The notes under the pieces were generated by a model. That model saw only the letters and a program-made list of their open reading frames with translations. It made no database searches and was not told the origin of the DNA. Both the position numbers and the translations under genes were made by a program. This document shows, piece after piece, positions 1 to 7,642 of a DNA stretch of 64,000 nt. Origin of the DNA: Acinetobacter colistiniresistens (GTDB lineage: Bacteria > Pseudomonadota > Gammaproteobacteria > Pseudomonadales > Moraxellaceae); the NCBI RefSeq assembly GCF_024582815.1, contig NZ_CP102099.1:310001-374000 (forward strand), written 5' to 3'. Each line of letters starts with the position of its first letter. Within the stretch, counting starts at the first letter, position 1.

Positions 1-658
1 TCGCACCGAATGCACCGATCGGCGCAAACTTCATCAGCATTCCAACCAAGGTAAATACTGGCGTGGTGAGCTGCTGTAGAAAATCAGTGACTGGACGACC
101 TAAATCACCTGATTTTGCCAAAGCCAAACCAAATAACACAGCCACAAAAAGCACTTGAAGAATCTGACCTGATACAAATGGACTGACCAACGTATCTGGA
201 ATGATATTCATCAAGAAGCCGGTAATGGTTGACTCATGAGCTTTGGCGGCATATTCGTCTACTTTGGTGCTGTGCAAGGTACTTGGATCAATATTTAATC
301 CATGCCCAGGCTCAATCACATTCCCGACAATCAGACCGACAATCAAAGCCAAGGTCGAGAAAGTCAGGAAGTAAATCATTGCCTTCCCGGTGACTCGTCC
401 AACGCTGCCAATATTTTTCATCCCCGCAATCCCGGTCACAACCGTCAGGAAAATCACAGGGGCAATGATCATTTTCACCATTTTAATGAAGGCTTCGCCA
501 AGCGGCTTTAAGCTTTCACCGAATTCAGGAAAAAAATGACCCAACAAGATCCCCGCGACAATGGCGAAGATCACTTGGACATAGAGAATTTGATAAAACT
601 TTGGTTTCTTTGGAGGTTGTTGGTCATCTTGACCTGTGGCGACATGATCGACAAGCAT
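1..658 (-). CDS. dctA: C4-dicarboxylate/proton symporter DctA (partial, 3' end outside the window)
   Basis: The minus-strand reading frame is open to the window edge and gives the first 219 residues of a dicarboxylate/amino acid:cation symporter (DAACS family). After a short hydrophilic N-terminus come membrane segments and the family-typical stretches [19 protein letters not shown] and, at the cut end, FAPIGAFGA, both very close to E. coli DctA. The protein would import succinate, fumarate and malate across the inner membrane. The ATG at 658 is preceded by a good Shine-Dalgarno (AAGGA, about 8 nt upstream), which fixes the start. The gene is truncated only by the window. A sister glutamate transporter (GltP) is the main alternative. 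Confidence 0.85.
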   Translation of the reverse strand, partial: MLVDHVATGQDDQQPPKKPKFYQILYVQVIFAIVAGILLGHFFPEFGESLKPLGEAFIKMVKMIIAPVIFLTVVTGIAGMKNIGSVGRVTGKAMIYFLTFSTLALIVGLIVGNVIEPGHGLNIDPSTLHSTKVDEYAAKAHESTITGFLMNIIPDTLVSPFVSGQILQVLFVAVLFGLALAKSGDLGRPVTDFLQQLTTPVFTLVGMLMKFAPIGAFGA

Positions 659-791
659 GTGCAATATTCCTTCATATTGGGAGAAAAAATAGACTTCCGA
701 CTGTCTATCTAAAACCACATAAACGCAGGCAGGCACGGAAATTTGGGGAATTCTACGTTAATTGCAGCACAGACAATTGGCAGCTTAGACT

Positions 792-813
792 AATGTCTAA
801 TATAAAAGACATT
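792..813. promoter_or_regulatory. Inverted repeat upstream of dctA
   Basis: Two perfect 7-bp arms (AATGTCT at 792-798 and AGACATT at 807-813) flank an 8-bp AT spacer. A further AGAC immediately upstream makes a nested repeat. It lies about 135 bp upstream of the dctA start in the 659-884 intergenic stretch, where an operator for a dicarboxylate-responsive regulator could sit. No regulator gene is visible nearby and no promoter is clear, so the role is inferred from position only. The rest of 659-884 shows nothing else I can support. Confidence 0.3.
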
Positions 814-884
814 TATGTTCATAATTTCTACAATTTATAACCCAAATACTTAAAAATTATATTTCGAGTAATCATTGGGTTAAT

Positions 885-920
885 AAAAAAAGCGCATTGT
901 TTACACAATGCGCTTTTTTA
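885..920 (-). terminator. Rho-independent terminator of pnp
   Basis: A stem GCGCATTGT/ACAATGCGC (892-900 and 905-913) with a 4-nt loop is flanked by an A-run on the left and a T-run on the right. It therefore reads as an intrinsic terminator on both strands. It lies 20 bp after the pnp stop codon, so its main role is to end the rpsO-pnp transcript. It may also insulate against transcription from the plus strand. Confidence 0.85.
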
Positions 921-940
921 AAGCTAAAAGCTTACTCGCC

Positions 941-3034
941 TTAAGCTTGCTCGATATCTTTCATTGTCAACTTGATACGACCACGGTTATCAACATCGGC
1001 AACTTGTACTTTAACATCCTGACCTTCTTTCAATACGTCAGTCACATTGGCAATACGCTCATTTGAGATTTGCGAAATGTGAAGTAAACCGTCAGTACCC
1101 GGCAAGATATTCACGAACGCACCAAATTCAACGATACGAATCACTTTACCGACATAGATGGTACCTGGTTCAACTTCTGCAGTGAGTGCCTGGATTTTTG
1201 CAATCGCAGCTTTCGCAGCAGCTTTAGTTTCACCAAACACACGTACTGTACCATTGTCTTCGATATCAATCGCAGCTTTGGTTTCTTCAGTAATCGCACG
1301 GATAGTTGCACCACCCTTACCAATCACGTCACGGATCTTATCAGGGTTGATGTTGATCACTTCAAAGGTTGGTGCATGTGCATTGATTTCTGAACGCGCA
1401 CGTGAAATGACTTTGTTCATTTCATTCAGGATGTGCATACGACCAGCAAATGCTTGGTTTAATGCAACTTCCATAATCTCTTCAGTAATTCCTTCGATCT
1501 TGATGTCCATTTGAAGTGCGGTAATACCGTTGGCAGAACCCGCGACTTTAAAGTCCATATCACCAAGATGATCTTCATCACCTAAGATGTCAGAAAGCAC
1601 TGCGAAACGCTCGCCTTCTTTTACCAAGCCCATTGCGATACCCGCAACTGGTGCTTTCAATGGCACACCAGCATCCATCAGTGATAGTGAAGCACCACAT
1701 ACAGACGCCATAGACGATGAACCGTTAGATTCAGTAATATCAGATACGATACGAATCACGTACGGGAAGCGGTCAGCAGCTGGAAGAACCGCCTGAACAC
1801 CACGACGTGCCAAACGACCATGACCAATTTCACGACGTTTAGGGCCAGATTCACGGCCTGTTTCACCCACAGAGTATGCAGGGAAGTTATAGTGCAACAT
1901 GAAGTTGTCAGTTTTGGTACCCGCAAGCGTATCCACCATCAACGCATCACGGGTATTACCCAAAGTCGTTGTTACTAAGGCCTGAGTTTCACCACGGGTG
2001 AATAGCGCAGAACCGTGTGCACGGTCTAATACACCCACTTGTACGTCGATACCACGAACAGTTTTGGTATCACGGCCATCAATACGCGGCTTACCTGACA
2101 AGATGTTGTCACGTACAGTACGGTATTTCAGGTCTTCAAATAATTCGTTCACCTCATCCGCAATACCGGTTTCGTCATTTTCAGGAACGAACTGCGCTAC
2201 TGCTTCTGCATACAAAGCATCAAGTGCTGCATAACGGTCTTGTTTCACCGCAATGGTATATGCTTCAGAGATTTTCGCTTCGAAAGCCGTTTTTAATTGC
2301 TCAAGCAATGCTTCGTTTTTGCTTGGTGCAACCCAAGTCGATTCAACCGCGCCCGCAGCCGCAGCAAATTCTTTGATCGCTTGAATTGCAATTTGCATTT
2401 CGTCATGACCGAAAAGCACAGCACCGAGCATTTGGTCTTCTGAAAGCTCTTTCGCTTCAGATTCAACCATCAATACAGCTGATTCAGTCCCTGCAACCAC
2501 AAGGTCAAGGTCAGATTGTGCAAGTTGTTCAAAGTTCGGGTTAAGAACGTATTCGCCGTTGATCAAACCAACACGCGCGCCGCCAATTGGACCACGGAAT
2601 GGCGTACCTGCAATTGACAATGCAGCAGATGTACCCAACATTGCAGCAATATCGGCATCCATGGTTTTGTCAGAAGAAACAACCGTTGCGGTTACCTGGA
2701 TTTCATTGAAATAACCTTCTGGGAACAATGGACGAATTGGACGGTCAATCAAGCGAGAAATCAACGTTTCAGCTTCAGAAGCACGACCTTCGCGCTTACC
2801 ATAACCACCTGGGATACGACCAGCAGCATATTGTTTTTCTTGATAGTTTACAGTTAACGGGAAGAAATCTTGACCCGCTTTTGCTTTAGGCTGAGCCACA
2901 ACAGCAACGAGAACAGTCACGCCACCCATGGTAACTAAAACTGTATTTGCTTGGCGTGCAACACGACCCGTTTCTAAAACAACTTGGTGTTGACCAAATT
3001 GGAATTCTTTACGAACGATATTAAACATTGACAT
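941..3034 (-). CDS. pnp: Polyribonucleotide nucleotidyltransferase (PNPase)
   Basis: A 697-residue 3'-to-5' phosphorolytic exoribonuclease that degrades RNA with phosphate to nucleoside diphosphates and works in the RNA degradosome. Two RNase PH domains are visible, the second with [21 protein letters not shown] and the catalytic aspartate block [15 protein letters not shown] domain ([10 protein letters not shown]) and a C-terminal S1 domain ending LTMKDIEQA follow. The length matches the family (about 700 residues). It lies downstream of rpsO on the same strand, the conserved rpsO-pnp arrangement. In E. coli the pnp leader is cut by RNase III and autoregulated; the hairpins at 3170-3220 would be in the equivalent leader. 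Confidence 0.98.
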   Translation of the reverse strand: MSMFNIVRKEFQFGQHQVVLETGRVARQANTVLVTMGGVTVLVAVVAQPKAKAGQDFFPLTVNYQEKQYAAGRIPGGYGKREGRASEAETLISRLIDRPIRPLFPEGYFNEIQVTATVVSSDKTMDADIAAMLGTSAALSIAGTPFRGPIGGARVGLINGEYVLNPNFEQLAQSDLDLVVAGTESAVLMVESEAKELSEDQMLGAVLFGHDEMQIAIQAIKEFAAAAGAVESTWVAPSKNEALLEQLKTAFEAKISEAYTIAVKQDRYAALDALYAEAVAQFVPENDETGIADEVNELFEDLKYRTVRDNILSGKPRIDGRDTKTVRGIDVQVGVLDRAHGSALFTRGETQALVTTTLGNTRDALMVDTLAGTKTDNFMLHYNFPAYSVGETGRESGPKRREIGHGRLARRGVQAVLPAADRFPYVIRIVSDITESNGSSSMASVCGASLSLMDAGVPLKAPVAGIAMGLVKEGERFAVLSDILGDEDHLGDMDFKVAGSANGITALQMDIKIEGITEEIMEVALNQAFAGRMHILNEMNKVISRARSEINAHAPTFEVININPDKIRDVIGKGGATIRAITEETKAAIDIEDNGTVRVFGETKAAAKAAIAKIQALTAEVEPGTIYVGKVIRIVEFGAFVNILPGTDGLLHISQISNERIANVTDVLKEGQDVKVQVADVDNRGRIKLTMKDIEQA

Positions 3035-3169
3035 GTATTATATTTTCCTAGTTTTATTCTAGTGAGACCCCTAAGGTTTGGCATTCAGACTACCACTACT
3101 GTGTAGATAAATGACAAAGCTTAGAAGCCATCACACTAGATCAAAATTTTTAAATAAATTTAAACACAA

Positions 3170-3195
3170 AGAAGGAGCGAACAAGCGCCCCTTCT
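3170..3195 (-). terminator. Terminator-like hairpin between rpsO and pnp
   Basis: On the minus strand a 9-10 bp stem (arms 3171-3179 and 3186-3194, one G-U pair, 6-nt loop) is followed by a U-rich stretch. It lies about 90 bp after the rpsO stop. This matches the leaky rpsO terminator known between rpsO and pnp in E. coli, which lets part of the transcription continue into pnp. The U-tract is interrupted, so termination is probably partial. Confidence 0.55.
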
Positions 3196-3200
3196 AAAGT

Positions 3201-3220
3201 CATCTAAGATAAATTAGATG
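3201..3220. other. Small hairpin in the rpsO-pnp intercistronic region
   Basis: Perfect 7-bp arms CATCTAA/TTAGATG (3201-3207 and 3214-3220) with a 6-nt loop lie just upstream (transcript sense) of the terminator-like hairpin at 3170-3195. In enterobacteria an RNase III-cut stem-loop in this interval controls PNPase synthesis. This one is much shorter, so the analogy is an inference. Confidence 0.3.
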
Positions 3221-3284
3221 AAACTCTCTTTTCAGCAATAAAGCATAACAACATGCGAAATAGCGAAAACAAAGTAAAATCGAA

Positions 3285-3554
3285 TTAACGACGTAAACCT
3301 AATGCGCCGATCAAAGCAACATAACGACCGTGATCTTTACCGTTTAAGTAGTCAAGTAATTTACGACGTTGGTTAACCATACGAATCAAACCACGACGGC
3401 TGTGATGGTCATGTTTGTGTTCTTTAAAGTGACCTTGCAAATCATTGATTTGTGCAGTCAATAAAGCAACTTGTACTTCAGGTGAACCAGTGTCGTTTTC
3501 AGCACGAGCAAATTTAGCGATGATCTCTGCGCGATCAGTGTTAGTTAAAGCCAT
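3285..3554 (-). CDS. rpsO: 30S ribosomal protein S15
   Basis: An 89-residue primary 16S rRNA-binding protein of the small subunit platform. The sequence is diagnostic: [29 protein letters not shown] and the C-terminal [12 protein letters not shown]. Length is exactly the family norm. It is the first gene of the rpsO-pnp unit and is transcribed away from the divergent hydrolase gene at 3795, so the roughly 240 bp between them must hold promoters for both. In E. coli S15 represses its own translation by binding its mRNA leader; nothing here proves or excludes that. Confidence 0.98.
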   Translation of the reverse strand: MALTNTDRAEIIAKFARAENDTGSPEVQVALLTAQINDLQGHFKEHKHDHHSRRGLIRMVNQRRKLLDYLNGKDHGRYVALIGALGLRR

Positions 3555-3794
3555 TCGATTTCTCCGAGATGCTTACAAAAATAAATGATATTGATCAGTT
3601 GGGAACCAACCGACTGCCGTGCATCACTACAGCAAGGCGGTTATTTTAAGTGATCTATCGCTATATTGCAAAATTGTTTTCGATGCGCGGGCAATTCGGC
3701 AGCTGACAGCGTTACACAAAATAGGCACACTAGCCTGATTCTGTTTTCAATTTATGACAGAGAAGAAAGAAAACGAAAATATTGCGAGGGAATC

Positions 3795-5093
3795 GTGAAA
3801 ATTTTATCAACCAATACCTGTTATGTACCGCATGATCTGAGTCAAGTGATTCGCAGCAAAGATGAAGTCTCGGCTGAATTCGGGGGAATGACTGAAAAGC
3901 AGATTGAAAAAATATGGAACAGTGTTGAAAGCCTATATAAAACAGGAAACTACCCACTCATTACCTTATGTTTACGTCGTCAGGGACAAATTCTTCTCAA
4001 TCGTAGCATTGGGTATGCACAAGGCAATTCAGCTGAGGGTCTAGCAACGGATGCCAAGATTGGCACCCCCGATACGCCCGTCTGTCTGTTTTCAGCTTCC
4101 AAGATGGTGACAGCGATGTTGATCCATATGCTGGATGAACGAGGTGCTTTGAACCTGCTTGATCCGATTAGCTATTACATTCCTGAATATGGGGTCAATG
4201 GTAAACGTCGGGCCACCATTTTTCATTTGCTCTCCCATCGTGGCGGTATTCCGCGTATCGACACTGAAGTCACGCCTGAGCTTTTATTTAATCAAGCAGA
4301 GATATTAAAACTACTCTATGCTGCAAAGCCTGTGTCTCCATCAGGCACCCATCTTGCTTATCATGCCGTCACGGCGGGTTATATTCTGGGTGAGATTGTG
4401 CAACGGGTGACAGGGCAAAGTGTGCGTGAGTTTTTAGCTGAGCACGTTGAGAAGCCAATGGGATTAGACTATTTCAACTATGGTTTAAAACCTGAATATC
4501 GCGCTGATGTTGCGCTGAACTATGCCACAGGAATTCATCCAAGCTTGGGGACAGACCATTATCTCAATCATGTGCTGGGTGGTGGCCTACAACTCGCAGT
4601 CGATGTCACCAATGATCGTCGCTTTATGGACACCATTTGCCCTGCTGGAAATATTTATACCAGTGCCGAACAGGTTGGGCGTTTCTTTGAAATGCTGCTT
4701 AGTGGCGGTGCCTATAAAGACCAGCAGATTATGAGCGCCCAAACCGTTTTTAGATCCACCCTACCGACCTCGGGTGTCAGTCTGGATCGAACCTTATTGG
4801 CACCGATGCGTTATGCATTAGGTCCAATGCTGGGCAGTAATCCAGTGGGTTTATTTGGCCCAATGACTGGGCAAGCCTTTGGCCATATCGGCTTTTCCAA
4901 TATTCTCTGTTGGGCTGATCCAGAACGCGATATCAGTGTATCTTTATTAACTACTGGAAAATCCGTTGTTGGCACCCACCTCCCTGCTTTAGCCAGAACG
5001 CTGTATCAAATTTCAGCCAACTGCCCGAAGATTGCCAAAAATCAGCGCCGCTCGTTGTTTGCCACAGACCGTACCGAGGCAGATTTAGTTTAA
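3795..5093 (+). CDS. Serine beta-lactamase-family hydrolase (EstB-like esterase or peptidase)
   Basis: A roughly 432-residue protein of the class C beta-lactamase/penicillin-binding-protein fold. The nucleophile motif S-A-S-K is near residue 100, the tyrosine motif Y-H-A near residue 188, and a late HIG stretch replaces the lactamase KTG box. That pattern is typical of EstB-type esterases rather than true beta-lactamases. The frame is open back to 3666, but a GTG at 3795 preceded by GAGGGA is the best start and the protein homology begins about there. No signal peptide is seen, which points to a cytoplasmic enzyme. Substrate unknown. A terminator follows 23 bp after the stop. Confidence 0.8.
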   Translation: MKILSTNTCYVPHDLSQVIRSKDEVSAEFGGMTEKQIEKIWNSVESLYKTGNYPLITLCLRRQGQILLNRSIGYAQGNSAEGLATDAKIGTPDTPVCLFSASKMVTAMLIHMLDERGALNLLDPISYYIPEYGVNGKRRATIFHLLSHRGGIPRIDTEVTPELLFNQAEILKLLYAAKPVSPSGTHLAYHAVTAGYILGEIVQRVTGQSVREFLAEHVEKPMGLDYFNYGLKPEYRADVALNYATGIHPSLGTDHYLNHVLGGGLQLAVDVTNDRRFMDTICPAGNIYTSAEQVGRFFEMLLSGGAYKDQQIMSAQTVFRSTLPTSGVSLDRTLLAPMRYALGPMLGSNPVGLFGPMTGQAFGHIGFSNILCWADPERDISVSLLTTGKSVVGTHLPALARTLYQISANCPKIAKNQRRSLFATDRTEADLV

Positions 5094-5116
5094 TTTGCGC
5101 CATTCAGCAGACATAA

Positions 5117-5144
5117 AAAAGCCCAAGTAAACTTGGGCTTTTGC
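5117..5144 (+). terminator. Rho-independent terminator of the serine hydrolase gene
   Basis: A stem AAGCCCAAG/CTTGGGCTT with a 4-nt loop (5119-5140) followed by TTTT lies 23 bp after the stop codon at 5093. The left flank is an A-run, so it could work in both directions. Confidence 0.85.
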
Positions 5145-5544
5145 GCTTAGGGTTTATTGTTATCGTTTTGTCATTTTTATTTTTTATTCTCTTTTTTCTT
5201 CATCATTCAAACCCTCTGAATGTAAATTACCCATCCTTTTCTTTATTCTTTTTACTCATGTTCGCTTTCTCTATACCGACTATTCTGTCAGAATCAATTG
5301 TGGAGAAAAATAGCATTTTTCTTATCTCTGTGTAAGAAAAACGTACAAGTCTGTATAACATTTAACTTAATAATAACAAAAAATTGTCAGACAAGCCGAT
5401 TTATATTTCTTGCTTTTATTTGACAGCTTGAGATCAGCCAAGTCATGCATATTTTTAAAGGTGTAAATTTTCAGCTATGAGCAAGCAGGGTGGATTAAAT
5501 ATATGGATTACACTGATTTCTATAGTGAATTTTGATGCAAAAAT
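5145..5544. other. Non-coding stretch, no gene recognised
   Basis: About 400 bp of AT-rich sequence between the hydrolase terminator and the candidate small RNA. A hydrophobic 64-codon frame at 5141-5335 overlaps the terminator, has no ribosome binding site and looks like chance reading of a T-rich stretch. I see no tRNA, repeat or convincing promoter here. Confidence 0.5.
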
Positions 5545-5582
5545 AAAAAAGCCCTGTAGTCTCTCCCAAAACTACAAGGCTT
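5545..5582 (-). terminator. Rho-independent terminator, minus strand
   Basis: Arms at 5549-5560 and 5571-5582 pair over 12 bp on the minus strand with one G-U pair and a 10-nt loop, followed by six U and then more U-rich sequence. It ends either the recCBD operon or the candidate small RNA upstream of it. Confidence 0.8.
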
Positions 5583-5770
5583 AGCGGCTGTAAGTTTCCT
5601 CTCTTATCACTTACTTCACTGTAAGTTCGCTGTCATACGACGTTATTGTTATATTTTTGCGATTTACCTAGCTTTCCATGCTAGGCTCTTTGTGTGTACA
5701 TAATCTCAAAAACCGTGTGCCTGCTCTAGCGACAATATCTCGAATCTTTGTAAGCTTTTACTTACAAAAG
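5545..5770 (-). ncRNA. Candidate small RNA (or long recD 3' UTR) on the minus strand
   Basis: The minus strand ends in a strong intrinsic terminator (5545-5582). Upstream of it lie three more hairpins: 5590-5614 (GTAAGT/ACTTAC), 5667-5685 (CCTAGC/GCTAGG) and 5747-5768 (TTTGTAAG/CTTACAAA). No open frame spans the region. The combination of serial stems, no coding content and a terminal U-run fits a small RNA of up to about 200 nt. The alternative is that the recD operon transcript runs on and ends here, about 210 nt after the recD stop. The 5' end is not defined; I found no convincing -35/-10 pair. No known RNA family was recognised. Confidence 0.4.
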
Positions 5771-5791
5771 AGTGAATTCTGAAGCTTAAGT

Positions 5792-7543
5792 TCACAATCT
5801 GCTCAAATTGATCTTTTGCACTAAACCACTTCGGCGCACTGTCCGAATGGTCAGTGCCTGTTGTAATGCCCCCCGATCCGCCAAAATACTCACAACTTTC
5901 TTGGCTCGGGTTACTGCAGTGTAAATTAACTCCTGACTCAATAATTTTTCTGCATGTGCATCCAATACGATTGCAGTATGGGTAAATTCAGAGCCTTGTG
6001 ATTTATGGATGGTTAACACAAAAGCAGTTTGCATGCTTCGTGGTAGCCGGTGAGCGGCGATCCACTTGTTCAAGCTCGGGAAAAACACTTCGAATTGCTG
6101 TGGCTGAGTGCGATGTTTAAAACAGATCCCGATATCTCCATTAGAAATCCCCAGTTGATAGTCGTTATAGGTCATCATCACGGGGCGGCCAACATACCAA
6201 TCCCCGACTGCGATTTGCTTCAACTGCTGATTTAGCCACTGCTCAGCAAAACGATTAAGTTGTTCCAGACCCAATTGACCATGTCGGACTGCCGTCAAAA
6301 TTCGATAATCATCGAAAGCATGTATAACTGGTTGAATCTGATCTTCAGGCTCATCGGCCTGTAGATAATGTTTTAAGGCAGCCACATATCCTTGGAAACC
6401 ATACATCAGTTTTTGCTGATAGGGTTCCATCTCGATCTGCTGCGACTCGGCTAAATATTCCAGCTGAATCAGATCTGGCATCTCTGGATTTAAGTGAATT
6501 GCGCCTAAGGGTGCGGCGTTGACAATCTCATGTTCTAGTTTCGAAAGCACTGAATCAGGTTCAGTTGCATCTTGTTGCGCCTGAATAAAGCGTGCCAATT
6601 GACCAATTTTGGCATCGCCAGCAAAACGACGGCTGGTCTGCAACTGTACTCTGTTTTCGGTCAAAGCGGGGACTTGCTGTAAATCAGCTAAAACCGACCC
6701 CACATCAACTGAAGCCAATTGATTGGCATCCCCCAACAAAATGATCCGGCACCCTTCAGGAATCGCTTCAAATAATGCCGTCGCCAGACTGAGATCCAGC
6801 ATTGAGGCTTCATCAACGACGACGACATCATAGGGTAAAGGTTGCTTTTGATTAAAGCGTGGAATCTGCCGATTGCCCATCCCCAACAGTCGATGCAAGG
6901 TCTGAGTATTTTGATGACGCAACTCGTCCGTGATCAGGCCCGATTGCAACAACTTTGGATCATTGAATGAGTTTTGTAAGGCTTCTTGCATCCGTTGAGC
7001 CGCTTTCCCTGTGGGTGCAGCCATGGCAATACGAATATCTGGAATAATCTGGTTCAACGCCGCAATAATACGGGCCAAGGTATAGGTTTTACCTGTCCCT
7101 GGGCCCCCAGTAATCAGGCTGAACCATTGCTGTAATACCATTTTAAGCGCAGCTTGCTGATGTGGATCACTGAGTAAATCCTGAAAATCTGAGGTATTGA
7201 TCTGTTGAATCGTTTGTCGCTTTAATCGACAAATCTGCTGTGCGAGGCGTTGCTCTAGATGCCAATATCGGTATAATGCCAAGCCCTGCTGATCATAGAC
7301 ACATGGGGCGACTTGCGTCGTTGCGATTTCGCTAGAAACGGCTAAATCACCCAAGGCTTCCAGCTGTGTCGGATCAAGCGCAATACAACTATCCCCTTGC
7401 AAACTGGCTTCAATCAGTTGCTGTAATATTTGTGCAGCGCTAACTGTTTGAGCAGACTGAGAAAATGGGGCTTGTGTGAGGTAGTTGCTCCACATATTCA
7501 ACCAGGTTATTTGTTCTGGTTCTTGACCACTTAGCTTGTCCAC
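5792..7543 (-). CDS. recD: Exodeoxyribonuclease V subunit alpha (RecD)
   Basis: RecD is the fast 5'-to-3' superfamily 1B helicase motor of the RecBCD enzyme, which processes double-strand breaks. Visible are Walker A (GGPGTGKT), Walker B (VVVVDEASMLD) and the late helicase motif TIHKSQGSEF. The start is uncertain. The frame is open to a GTG at 7603, but the first 24 codons there are four-residue repeats produced by the DnaA-box array. A GTG at 7543 has a GAGG 8 nt upstream, and the first ATG is at 7495. I chose 7543 for its ribosome binding site. From there it has about 583 residues, near the family length. It is last in the recC-recB-recD operon, about 100 bp after the recB stop. Confidence 0.93.
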   Translation of the reverse strand: MDKLSGQEPEQITWLNMWSNYLTQAPFSQSAQTVSAAQILQQLIEASLQGDSCIALDPTQLEALGDLAVSSEIATTQVAPCVYDQQGLALYRYWHLEQRLAQQICRLKRQTIQQINTSDFQDLLSDPHQQAALKMVLQQWFSLITGGPGTGKTYTLARIIAALNQIIPDIRIAMAAPTGKAAQRMQEALQNSFNDPKLLQSGLITDELRHQNTQTLHRLLGMGNRQIPRFNQKQPLPYDVVVVDEASMLDLSLATALFEAIPEGCRIILLGDANQLASVDVGSVLADLQQVPALTENRVQLQTSRRFAGDAKIGQLARFIQAQQDATEPDSVLSKLEHEIVNAAPLGAIHLNPEMPDLIQLEYLAESQQIEMEPYQQKLMYGFQGYVAALKHYLQADEPEDQIQPVIHAFDDYRILTAVRHGQLGLEQLNRFAEQWLNQQLKQIAVGDWYVGRPVMMTYNDYQLGISNGDIGICFKHRTQPQQFEVFFPSLNKWIAAHRLPRSMQTAFVLTIHKSQGSEFTHTAIVLDAHAEKLLSQELIYTAVTRAKKVVSILADRGALQQALTIRTVRRSGLVQKINLSRL

Positions 7544-7604
7544 AGAGTTATCCTCAAACTTACCCACATGCTTGTCCACAAGGTTATAAACACACTTATC
7601 CACA
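7536..7604 (+). promoter_or_regulatory. Six DnaA-box-like 9-mers at exact 12-bp spacing, 5' of recD
   Basis: Nine-mers start at 7536, 7548, 7560, 7572, 7584 and 7596: TTGTCCACA, TTATCCTCA, TTACCCACA, TTGTCCACA, TTATAAACA and TTATCCACA. Each is within one mismatch of the DnaA-box consensus TTATNCACA, all face the same way, and the last is a perfect strong box. A seventh one-mismatch box (TTATCTACA, 7639-7647) overlaps the recB stop. Between the last two lies a roughly 34-bp AT-rich spacer. The array covers the 5' end of the longest recD reading frame and contains its likely ribosome binding site. Inference: a DnaA-binding site, acting either to control recD or to titrate DnaA like E. coli datA. 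Confidence 0.6.
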
Positions 7605-7642
7605 CGATAAGCTTTTGTTTAATTTAAAATCACACACTTTAT

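Noticed and set aside
3795..5093. Call of a true beta-lactamase resistance gene
   Set aside because: The third lactamase motif (KTG) is replaced by an HIG-type motif and no signal peptide is seen, so an esterase-like role is more likely.
5141..5335. Hydrophobic 64-codon plus-strand frame
   Set aside because: It overlaps a terminator, has no ribosome binding site and reflects a T-rich stretch; no resemblance to a known small membrane protein.
5747..5768. Hairpin just after recD as the recD terminator
   Set aside because: The 8-bp stem is not followed by a T-run on the minus strand; the clear terminator is at 5545-5582.
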